NCBI GenBank assembly: GCA_018660965.1
Contig: JABJJH010000133.1
Coordinates: 1 to 5,138 of the forward strand
DNA length: 5,138 nt
Direction of reading: 5' to 3'
Origin: Rhodospirillaceae bacterium
GTDB taxonomy: Bacteria > Pseudomonadota > Alphaproteobacteria > UBA8366 > GCA-2717185
The notes under the pieces were generated by a model. That model was not told where the DNA came from and did no database searches. It was given only the letters and a program-made list of their open reading frames with translations. Shown here in pieces: positions 1 through 5,138 of this stretch. The position numbers and the translations under genes were made by a program. Positions within the stretch are counted from its first letter, which is position 1. Each line of letters starts with the position of its first letter.

Positions 1-422
1 CCGCCGCCGAAGCCGCACGGGAAGCCGCGGAAACCTTGAAGGCGCCGCGCCCCCTGGTTATCGCTGTCACGGTGCTGACCAGCCTCGACAACGACGATCT
101 GGGCGCGATCGGGCAGCAGGGCCCCGCAGCCGATCAGGTGCTTCGCCTGGCGCGACTGACGCAGGATTGCGGGCTTGACGGCGTTGTCTGTTCGCCACAG
201 GAGACCGCCGGTGTCAGGGCTGCGTGTGGACCGGACTTCAAGCTTGTCGTGCCCGGCATTCGCCCAAGCCTTAGCCTCTCCAACGACCAGAAACGCACCA
301 GCAGCCCCAGCGAAGCGGTAAGCGCGGGCGCGGATTATCTGGTCATTGGCCGCCCCATTACGAAAGCGCCGGACCCGGCGGCGGCGGCGCGCGCCATGGC
401 GGCGGCGCTTGGCGGCTCATGA
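1..422 (+). CDS. pyrF: Orotidine-5'-phosphate decarboxylase, C-terminal part (5' end outside window)
   Basis: This is the C-terminal 139 residues of OMP decarboxylase, the cytosolic TIM-barrel enzyme that converts orotidine 5'-phosphate to UMP in the last step of de novo pyrimidine synthesis. The first complete codon is at position 3 and the frame stays open to the TGA at 420-422, so the true start lies before the window; the TTG at 36 is internal. Visible family marks are an IAVTVLTS strand, the PGIRP phosphate-site motif (visible residues 84-88) followed by DQKR, and the closing AGADYLVIGRPIT segment whose Gly-Arg binds phosphate. The catalytic Lys-Asp-Lys-Asp region and about 95 residues are missing to the left, judging from the usual length of 230-240. 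The tail is alanine-rich and very high in G+C. trpF begins 10 bases downstream, which suggests co-transcription although the pathways differ. The identification is secure. Confidence 0.95.
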   Translation, partial: AAEAAREAAETLKAPRPLVIAVTVLTSLDNDDLGAIGQQGPAADQVLRLARLTQDCGLDGVVCSPQETAGVRAACGPDFKLVVPGIRPSLSLSNDQKRTSSPSEAVSAGADYLVIGRPITKAPDPAAAARAMAAALGGS

Positions 423-432
423 GCGGCTGACA

Positions 433-1080
433 ATGACCGTCACGGCTAAAATTTGCGGCGTTAACTCGATGGCGGCGGTGCGGGCGGTGGTCGCGGGCGG
501 GGCCAGTCATGTTGGCTTCGTCTTCTATCCCCCCAGTCCCCGGTTCGTGACGCCGGAACAAGCCGCTGACTTGATGGCGGATTTGCCGGATTCGATTATA
601 CCGGTGGGGCTTTTCGTCGACGCCGAGGATGATTGGATCGACACAGTCTGCACGGCGGCGCCGCTGCGGATGTTGCAATTACACGGCAAGGAAACGCCGG
701 AACGGGCGGCGGTTTTGAAGGCGCGCCACAACCGGTTGATCATGAAGGCGGTATCCGTCGCCGGGGCAAGCGATGTGGATCGCGCCGATGATTACACAGA
801 CGCCGCGGACTGGCTGCTGTTCGACGCCAAACCGCCGTCAACCATGACCGACGCCTTGCCCGGCGGCAACGCGGTGCAATTCGACTGGTCGTTGATGGCG
901 GGCCGAACCTGGCCGATTCCCTGGATGTTGGCGGGCGGCATCGACGCTGAAAACGTGGCTCGGGCGGCGCGTGAAGCGAATGCGCGCGTGGTTGATGTCT
1001 CTTCCAGCGTGGAAGATGCGCCCGGCGTCAAGAGTCCTGAAAAAATCACTGAATTCCTGGCGGCGGTCGCGGCGTTGTAA
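433..1080 (+). CDS. trpF: Phosphoribosylanthranilate isomerase
   Basis: TrpF, 215 residues, is a single-domain TIM barrel that carries out the Amadori rearrangement of N-(5'-phosphoribosyl)anthranilate to CdRP in tryptophan synthesis. The opening KICG gives the catalytic general base Cys8. Next come HVGFVF (26-31), [15 protein letters not shown] (58-63), LQLHG (81-85), LLFDAKPP (128-135) with the general acid Asp131, [11 protein letters not shown], and MLAGGID (165-171). The phosphate-loop region reads VDVSSSVE (187-194), where the usual family form is SSGVE. The ATG at 433 is chosen because KICG should lie almost at the N-terminus; the open frame continues upstream into pyrF, but that extension is arginine-rich out-of-frame pyrF sequence. 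No clear Shine-Dalgarno sequence precedes the ATG, so translation may rely on ribosomes finishing pyrF 10 bases earlier. The length is normal for the family and the assignment is very secure. Confidence 0.97.
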   Translation: MTVTAKICGVNSMAAVRAVVAGGASHVGFVFYPPSPRFVTPEQAADLMADLPDSIIPVGLFVDAEDDWIDTVCTAAPLRMLQLHGKETPERAAVLKARHNRLIMKAVSVAGASDVDRADDYTDAADWLLFDAKPPSTMTDALPGGNAVQFDWSLMAGRTWPIPWMLAGGIDAENVARAAREANARVVDVSSSVEDAPGVKSPEKITEFLAAVAAL

Positions 1081-1120
1081 CCGAACAATCGAACACCACC
1101 CGATGGCGCCTTGTTTTCTT

Positions 1121-1147
1121 TTCGCATTCGCTCGCGCATCGTATATT
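1121..1147 (+). promoter_or_regulatory. Possible internal promoter before trpB
   Basis: The 116-base gap between trpF and trpB is locally AT-richer than its surroundings. It contains TATATT at 1142-1147, which matches five of six bases of the sigma-70 -10 consensus. The best -35 candidate is TTCGCA at 1121-1126 (four of six), but the spacer is only 15 bases; at the ideal 17-base spacing the hexamer is the poor TTTTCG. Transcription would start near 1154, giving a leader of about 40 bases. A short inverted repeat, GAGC/GCTC (1150-1153 and 1159-1162), sits at the presumed start. This is inference from weak motifs; the gap could also simply be a spacer inside one transcript. Confidence 0.33.
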
Positions 1148-1187
1148 AAGAGCCGCGCGCTCGGTCTTCCGGGCGTCCAATCTTAGC

Positions 1188-1191
1188 GGAG
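1188..1191 (+). promoter_or_regulatory. Ribosome binding site of trpB
   Basis: GGAG, within GCGGAGA, lies five bases before the ATG at 1197. It supports that start and shows that trpB is set up for independent initiation, unlike trpF, which has no clear site. Confidence 0.75.
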
Positions 1192-1196
1192 ACTCC

Positions 1197-2408
1197 ATGG
1201 AGCCTGTAAACACCTATCGATCCGGTCCGGATGAATCGGGCCATTTCGGAATATTCGGTGGACGGTTTGTCGCCGAAACCTTGATGCCGTTGATCCTGGC
1301 GGTCGAACGCGCCTATGACACGGCGAAGAGCGATCCCGCGTTCGCGGATGAATTAACCTATTTGTTTAAGCATTACGTTGGCCGCCCCAGCCCCCTGTAT
1401 TTCGCGCGGCGATTAACGGAACATTTCGGCGGCGCCAAAATTTACTTCAAGCGCGACGAGTTGAATCACACGGGCGCGCACAAAATCAACAACTGCCTCG
1501 GACAAATCCTGGTGGCCAAACGCATGGGCAAGACGCGCATCATCGCGGAAACCGGCGCGGGCCAGCACGGCGTCGCCACGGCCACGGTGTGCGCGTTGTT
1601 CGATTTGCCCTGCGTCGTATACATGGGCGCGACGGATATCGAGCGGCAAAAACCGAACGTGTTCCGCATGAAATTGCTCGGCGCGGAAATTGTTCCGGTG
1701 ACCAGCGGCACCGCGACCCTGAAGGACGCCATGAACGACGCGTTGCGCGACTGGGTCGCCAATGTCGAATCCACCTATTACCTGATCGGGACGGCTGCCG
1801 GTCCGCACCCCTACCCTGAAATGGTCCGCGATTTCCAGTCGGTGATCGGCCGGGAAGCCAAGGAGCAGATGATGGAGGCGGAAGGCCGGTTACCCGACAC
1901 GCTGGTCGCGTGCATTGGCGGCGGGTCGAACGCCATCGGGTTGTTCCACCCGTTTCTGGACGACCCCTCGGTGGCGATTCACGGGGTCGAAGCGGCGGGC
2001 AAGGGCGTCTCCACGACGGAACACGCAGCCTCGCTCACGGGCGGGTCACCAGGCGTCCTGCACGGCAACCGCACCTATCTTTTGCAAAACGACGACGGCC
2101 AGATTCTCGACGCACATTCGATTTCCGCGGGCCTCGACTACCCCGGCATTGGCCCTGAACATTCATGGCTGCATGAATCGGGCCGGGTCAGCTATGTCTC
2201 CGCCACCGATGCGGAAGCGTTGGCGGCGTTCCAGCTTTGCTGCCGTATGGAAGGCATTATCCCCGCGCTGGAGCCTGCACACGCCCTGGCGCATGTAGGC
2301 CGCATCGCGCCCGACTTGCCCGCGGACCACATCATTTGTATGAACATGTGCGGGCGCGGCGACAAGGATATCTTCACCGTCGCCGAAGCGCTGGGAGACG
2401 TCATTTGA
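1197..2408 (+). CDS. trpB: Tryptophan synthase beta chain
   Basis: TrpB, 403 residues, is the PLP-dependent beta subunit of cytosolic tryptophan synthase. It condenses indole, channelled from TrpA, with L-serine to give L-tryptophan. The protein opens with the family's [17 protein letters not shown] region (15-31). Lys96 in HTGAHKINN is the PLP Schiff-base lysine (Lys87 in Salmonella), Glu118 in AETGAGQHG is the catalytic acid-base (Glu109), and GGGSNA (241-246) is the PLP-phosphate loop. The C-terminal [11 protein letters not shown] (383-393) carries Cys385 where Salmonella has Ser377 next to the PLP ring nitrogen. Length and spacing are those of the canonical TrpB1 type that pairs with TrpA, not the stand-alone TrpB2. 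The ATG at 1197 is supported by GGAG five bases upstream. The stop overlaps the TTG start of trpA by four bases, fitting a complex whose subunits are needed in equal amounts. Confidence 0.98.
   Translation: MEPVNTYRSGPDESGHFGIFGGRFVAETLMPLILAVERAYDTAKSDPAFADELTYLFKHYVGRPSPLYFARRLTEHFGGAKIYFKRDELNHTGAHKINNCLGQILVAKRMGKTRIIAETGAGQHGVATATVCALFDLPCVVYMGATDIERQKPNVFRMKLLGAEIVPVTSGTATLKDAMNDALRDWVANVESTYYLIGTAAGPHPYPEMVRDFQSVIGREAKEQMMEAEGRLPDTLVACIGGGSNAIGLFHPFLDDPSVAIHGVEAAGKGVSTTEHAASLTGGSPGVLHGNRTYLLQNDDGQILDAHSISAGLDYPGIGPEHSWLHESGRVSYVSATDAEALAAFQLCCRMEGIIPALEPAHALAHVGRIAPDLPADHIICMNMCGRGDKDIFTVAEALGDVI
2393..2397 (+). promoter_or_regulatory. Ribosome binding site deciding the TTG start of trpA
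   Basis: GGGAG lies inside the last codons of trpB, seven bases before the TTG at 2405. Later in-frame candidates, GTG 2417 and ATG 2420, are 19 and 22 bases from it, too far for normal spacing. This favours the TTG as the true start. Confidence 0.7.
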
Positions 2409-3253
2409 ACGCCCCGGTGATGGTCGCGCCCGATTCCGGACGCATCGCCAAACGTTTCGCCGCGCTGAAAGCGGAAGGTCGTGGCGGATTTGTGGCCTTC
2501 ATCACCGCCGGCGACCCGGACGCCGACACCTTCGCCGACCTACTGCGGGGTCTGCCCGAAGCGGGCGCCGATCTGATCGAACTCGGCATTCCGTTCAGCG
2601 ACCCCATGGCCGATGGCCCCGCCATCCAGGCGGCCTCGCTTCGCGCCTTGAAAACAGGCGCGAGCCTGCGCAAGACGCTCGACCATGTGCGCAACTTCCG
2701 GAAATCCGACGATGAAACGCCCATCATCCTGATGGGATATTTCAACCCGATTTATAAATATGGCGTCGAGCGGTTTCTCGTCGACTTCAAGGCCGTGGGC
2801 GCCGACGGGTTGATCATCGTCGATTTGCCGCCGGAAGAAGACGCCGAACTTTGCGTCCCCGCGCTGGAAGCCGGGGTGAATTTCATCCGGCTGGCGACCC
2901 CCACAACGGATGATGTGCGCCTGCCGACCGTGCTGAAGAACACCAGCGGGTTCGTCTATTATGTGTCGATCCTGGGCATTACGGGCACGACATCCGCCGG
3001 GAACGATGAAATTAAATCCGCTGTTGAGCGCCTCAAACGCCACACCGATTTACCCGTCGCGGTCGGCTTTGGCATCAATTCAACCGAAGCCGTGCGCGAC
3101 ATCGGGGCCATCGCGGACGCTGCGGTCGTCGGTTCGGCGATCGTGAACCGCATCGCCGCCCAACTCGACCCGGACGGCGGCGCAAAGCCGGGACTTGTGA
3201 AAGATGTGCTGTCCTTTGTGCGCGAATTGGCCAGCGGAGTGCGAATTCCGTGA
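2405..3253 (+). CDS. trpA: Tryptophan synthase alpha chain (TTG start)
   Basis: TrpA, 282 residues from the TTG, is the alpha subunit of tryptophan synthase, a TIM barrel that cleaves indole-3-glycerol phosphate to indole and glyceraldehyde 3-phosphate and passes indole to TrpB. The N-terminus carries [11 protein letters not shown] (29-39). [16 protein letters not shown] (57-72) contains both catalytic residues, Glu59 and Asp70 (Glu49 and Asp60 in Salmonella). [10 protein letters not shown] (111-120), the flexible-loop motif GITGTTSAG (191-199), and phosphate-binding GFGI (221-224) and GSAIV (243-247) follow. The open frame extends 56 codons upstream inside trpB, but that part is out-of-frame trpB sequence without family resemblance. 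The TTG is preferred because of the well-spaced GGGAG and the TTGA overlap with the trpB stop; an ATG at 2420 would give a protein five residues shorter and is the main alternative. Function is certain, the exact start less so. Confidence 0.96.
   Translation: MNAPVMVAPDSGRIAKRFAALKAEGRGGFVAFITAGDPDADTFADLLRGLPEAGADLIELGIPFSDPMADGPAIQAASLRALKTGASLRKTLDHVRNFRKSDDETPIILMGYFNPIYKYGVERFLVDFKAVGADGLIIVDLPPEEDAELCVPALEAGVNFIRLATPTTDDVRLPTVLKNTSGFVYYVSILGITGTTSAGNDEIKSAVERLKRHTDLPVAVGFGINSTEAVRDIGAIADAAVVGSAIVNRIAAQLDPDGGAKPGLVKDVLSFVRELASGVRIP
3236..3239 (+). promoter_or_regulatory. Ribosome binding site of accD
   Basis: GGAG, within GCGGAGT, near the end of trpA stands ten bases before the GTG at 3250. 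The spacing is slightly long but usable. It supports the GTG start that overlaps the trpA stop. Confidence 0.55.
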
Positions 3254-4176
3254 ACTGGTTAACCAATTTCGTTCGTCCAAAGCTTCGCGCGCTGGTCAAG
3301 CAAGCGGACGTTCCGGAAAAGCTCTGGCGCAAATGTCCTGAATGTGACCAGATGATTTTTCATCGCGATCTCGAACGGAATTTGCATGTCTGTCAGCATT
3401 GCGGTCATCACATGCGCATGCCGGTGGAAGCGCGGCTTCGGCTGTTTTTCGATGACGGCGTCTTCACACGCGCCGCTATTCCCGATGTGACCCTCGATCC
3501 CCTGAAATTTCGCGATCAGAAACGTTATACCGACCGCCTGCGCGACGCCCAGCGCGCTTCCGGCGAGGACGAAGCGATCATCGTCGCGGCGGGTGCGATG
3601 AATGGCCGGACCGTTGTCGTCGCGGTGTTTAATTTTTCATTCATGGGCGGGTCGATGGGCCGCGCGGTCGGTGAAGGCGTTCTAGCGGCGGCTAAACTGG
3701 CGGTCGAGAAGAAAGCGCCCTTGATCGTCGTTCCGGCGTCCGGCGGGGCGCGCATGCAGGAAGGCATCCTCTCCCTGATGCAAATGCCGCGCACGGTGAT
3801 CGCGGTGCAACAGGTCAAGGAAGCGGAATTACCCTATATCGTTCTGTTAACCGACCCGACAACGGGCGGCGTGACCGCCAGTTTCGCGATGCTCGGCGAT
3901 ATTCAGATCGCCGAACCGGGCGCGTTGATCGGGTTCGCCGGGCAACGGGTGATTGAACAGACGGTTCGCGAAAACCTCCCGGAAGGGTTCCAGCGCGCCG
4001 AATACCTGTTGGAACACGGCATGATCGACATGGTCACGCCACGTGCTGACTTAAAGCAAACGTTAAGCTGCGTGTTTGACCTGCTGTGCAATCCCATGCC
4101 CGACGGGCGCCACGGCGGCGGTGACAATCGCGCGTTGACCATTCCCGACATGCCGGATTCGGCCCACCGACCATGA
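3250..4176 (+). CDS. accD: Acetyl-CoA carboxylase carboxyltransferase subunit beta (GTG start)
   Basis: AccD, 308 residues, is the beta subunit of the AccA2AccD2 carboxyltransferase, which moves the carboxyl group from carboxybiotin on AccB to acetyl-CoA, giving malonyl-CoA for fatty-acid synthesis. The N-terminus ([11 protein letters not shown]) matches the family. A four-cysteine zinc finger follows with Cys29, Cys32, Cys48 and Cys51 (CxxC-x15-CxxC), then HHMRM (53-57). The crotonase-type carboxyltransferase core shows [13 protein letters not shown] (131-143), [11 protein letters not shown] (162-172) with the glycine pair that forms the oxyanion hole, [17 protein letters not shown] (201-217) and [13 protein letters not shown] (229-241). 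About the last 30 residues form a Pro/Gly/Asp-rich tail that looks unconserved. The GTG start is preferred because the conserved N-terminus begins there, and it overlaps the trpA stop as GTGA. AccA, AccB and AccC are not in the window. The assignment is very secure. Confidence 0.97.
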   Translation: MNWLTNFVRPKLRALVKQADVPEKLWRKCPECDQMIFHRDLERNLHVCQHCGHHMRMPVEARLRLFFDDGVFTRAAIPDVTLDPLKFRDQKRYTDRLRDAQRASGEDEAIIVAAGAMNGRTVVVAVFNFSFMGGSMGRAVGEGVLAAAKLAVEKKAPLIVVPASGGARMQEGILSLMQMPRTVIAVQQVKEAELPYIVLLTDPTTGGVTASFAMLGDIQIAEPGALIGFAGQRVIEQTVRENLPEGFQRAEYLLEHGMIDMVTPRADLKQTLSCVFDLLCNPMPDGRHGGGDNRALTIPDMPDSAHRP

Positions 4177-5138
4177 CCGCGTCGGCGTCACTGGACCCGA
4201 AAGGGAGCGACGTAATCCTGCAGCGTCTCCTGACGCTGCATCCCAAGAAAATCGACCTGACCCTGGGGCGCACGCTGGCGTTGCTGGACCGGCTCGACCG
4301 ACCCCAGAACCGGCTTCCCCCGGTCATTCATGTCGCGGGCACCAACGGCAAGGGCTCGACCATCGCTTTTTTGCGGGCGATCCTGGAAGCCGCCGGATAT
4401 CGGGTTCACGCCTATACCTCGCCGCATCTGGTGCGCTTCAACGAACGCATTCGCCTTGCCGGCGCCATCATCGACGAAACACTGCTGGCGCGTCATTTGG
4501 GCTATTGCGAAAAAATCAACGAAGGGCGCCCCATCACCTATTTTGAAATCACCACGGCGGCGGCGTTCAAGGCGTTTGCCGAAACGCCGGGCGACGTGCT
4601 TCTCCTGGAAACGGGGCTTGGCGGGCGATTCGATTCGACAAATGTGGTGGATCGTCCGGCGTTGACCGTCATCACGCCGATATCCATGGACCACATAGAC
4701 TTTCTGGGACCCGACCTGGCGTCCATCGCGGCGGAAAAGGCGGCCATCCAAAAACCCGATGTTCCTTCCGTCATCGGCGCGCAACCGCCCGAAGCCGCGC
4801 GCGTTATCCAGGACTATGCGGACCGCGTTAACGCGCCCCTGGCCCGCTATGATATGGAATGGGGCGCGCAAGGCGCCGAGGATGGCGTGCGGGTGCGGTT
4901 CGGGTCGAAAATCCGTGAATTTCCATCGCCCGCGCTACCGGGCGCGCATCAAATTCACAACGCCGGACTGGCCATCGCCTGTACGGAATTCCTGAAAGAT
5001 TTCAAGATCACCAACAACGCCATCGCGCAAGGCGTGCAACGCGTGGAATGGCCGGGCCGCTTGCAACGGTTGCATGAAGGGCCCCTGGTGTCCCTGTTGC
5101 CCGCCGATTGCGAAGTATGGCTCGACGGCGGTCACAAC
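4173..5138 (+). CDS. folC: Folylpolyglutamate synthase / dihydrofolate synthase, N-terminal part (3' end outside window)
   Basis: FolC is a cytosolic Mur-ligase-type enzyme that uses ATP to add glutamate to dihydropteroate (making dihydrofolate) and to reduced folates. The frame starts at ATG 4173 and stays open for 322 codons to the window edge. Features in order: LHPKKIDLTLGR (22-33), typical of the alphaproteobacterial N-terminus; P-loop HVAGTNGKGST (53-63) with Lys60; YTSPHLVRFNERIR (81-94) with Ser83; YFEITTAAAF (123-132); LLETGLGGRFDSTN (144-157) with Glu146; ISMDHIDFLG (170-179) with His174; IAAEKAAI (185-192), where Lys189 is the probable carbamylated lysine; LPGAHQIHN (255-263); WPGRLQRL (293-300); and the opening of the C-terminal domain motif DGGHN (318-322), where the window ends. 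About 100-120 residues should remain. No Shine-Dalgarno sequence is seen; the start overlaps the accD stop as ATGA, so coupled translation is likely. Whether both activities are present cannot be read from sequence alone. Confidence 0.95.
   Translation, partial: MTASASLDPKGSDVILQRLLTLHPKKIDLTLGRTLALLDRLDRPQNRLPPVIHVAGTNGKGSTIAFLRAILEAAGYRVHAYTSPHLVRFNERIRLAGAIIDETLLARHLGYCEKINEGRPITYFEITTAAAFKAFAETPGDVLLLETGLGGRFDSTNVVDRPALTVITPISMDHIDFLGPDLASIAAEKAAIQKPDVPSVIGAQPPEAARVIQDYADRVNAPLARYDMEWGAQGAEDGVRVRFGSKIREFPSPALPGAHQIHNAGLAIACTEFLKDFKITNNAIAQGVQRVEWPGRLQRLHEGPLVSLLPADCEVWLDGGHN

Noticed and set aside
377..413. GC-rich palindromes GGCGCGCGCC (386-395) and CGCCATGGCG (392-401) near the end of pyrF
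   Set aside because: They fall in a run of alanine codons and are not followed by a T-run; codon bias in an Ala-rich tail explains them.
346..432. A longer trpF beginning at TTG 346
   Set aside because: The extra 29 residues are mostly arginine and come from out-of-frame reading of pyrF. The conserved KICG should lie near the N-terminus, as it does from ATG 433.
1075..1120. Possible intrinsic terminator after trpF (TTGT/ACAA inverted repeat at 1075-1088 and the T-rich run at 1111-1122)
   Set aside because: The stem is only four weak pairs and lies more than 20 bases from the T-rich stretch, which itself has no GC-rich hairpin directly before it.
1103..1186. A 27-codon ORF (ATG 1103 to TAG 1184-1186) ending 10 bases before trpB, a possible leader peptide
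   Set aside because: It has no tryptophan codons, no ribosome site before its ATG, and it spans the candidate -10 element. No alternative attenuator hairpins with a U-run follow it, so a trp-attenuation leader is not supported.
2237..2404. A longer trpA beginning at ATG 2237 inside trpB
   Set aside because: The added 56 residues are His/Arg-rich frame-shadow sequence of trpB with no TrpA family character.
358..5135. Many open frames on the minus strand (for example 1413-1808, 2540-3043, 4188-4871) as possible antisense genes
   Set aside because: They lie wholly opposite strongly conserved genes, have compositions typical of antisense reading in GC-rich DNA, and show no recognisable domains or convincing ribosome sites.
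1..5138. Search for mobile elements, CRISPR repeats, tRNA genes, attachment sites or a novel defence or metabolic system
   Set aside because: No repeats, inverted termini, RNA-gene features or unfamiliar proteins were seen. Every base outside the 10-base and 116-base gaps belongs to a well-known biosynthetic gene.

Overview
The window is a dense, single-strand stretch of housekeeping genes, all on the + strand, in the order pyrF (3' part) - trpF - trpB - trpA - accD - folC (5' part). The order joins trpFBA to accD and folC, with pyrF just upstream and no trpE, trpG, trpD or trpC. Together with a G+C content of roughly 60% and the protein wording (for example FDAKPP in TrpF and LHPKKIDL in FolC), this points to an alphaproteobacterium, perhaps from a Rhodospirillales-like lineage. 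The class-level call is fairly safe. The order-level call is a guess from general knowledge of gene order, not from a search.

Layout. Positions 1-422 hold the last 139 residues of orotidine-5'-phosphate decarboxylase (PyrF). After a 10-base gap comes phosphoribosylanthranilate isomerase (TrpF, 433-1080). The only real non-coding gap, 116 bases (1081-1196), follows; it carries a TATATT -10-like element and may hold an internal promoter. Tryptophan synthase beta (TrpB, 1197-2408) and alpha (TrpA, 2405-3253) come next, then the zinc-finger carboxyltransferase beta subunit of acetyl-CoA carboxylase (AccD, 3250-4176), and the first 322 residues of folylpolyglutamate/dihydrofolate synthase (FolC, 4173-5138), which runs off the right edge. 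No stretch over 300 bases lacks a gene.

How the genes work together. TrpF makes CdRP from phosphoribosylanthranilate. TrpA and TrpB form the alpha2beta2 complex that turns indole-3-glycerol phosphate plus serine into tryptophan; the intervening TrpC step must be encoded elsewhere. AccD needs AccA, AccB and AccC from other loci to make malonyl-CoA. FolC makes dihydrofolate and polyglutamylates folates. The four genes trpB-trpA-accD-folC are chained by three successive 4-base stop/start overlaps that use three different start codons (TTGA, GTGA, ATGA), so they are probably one translationally coupled transcript.

I found no mobile element, CRISPR array, RNA gene, toxin-antitoxin pair or defence gene, and no sign of an undescribed system. 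The points worth a second look are the start-codon series, the trpF-trpB gap, and a few residue changes in TrpF and TrpB.
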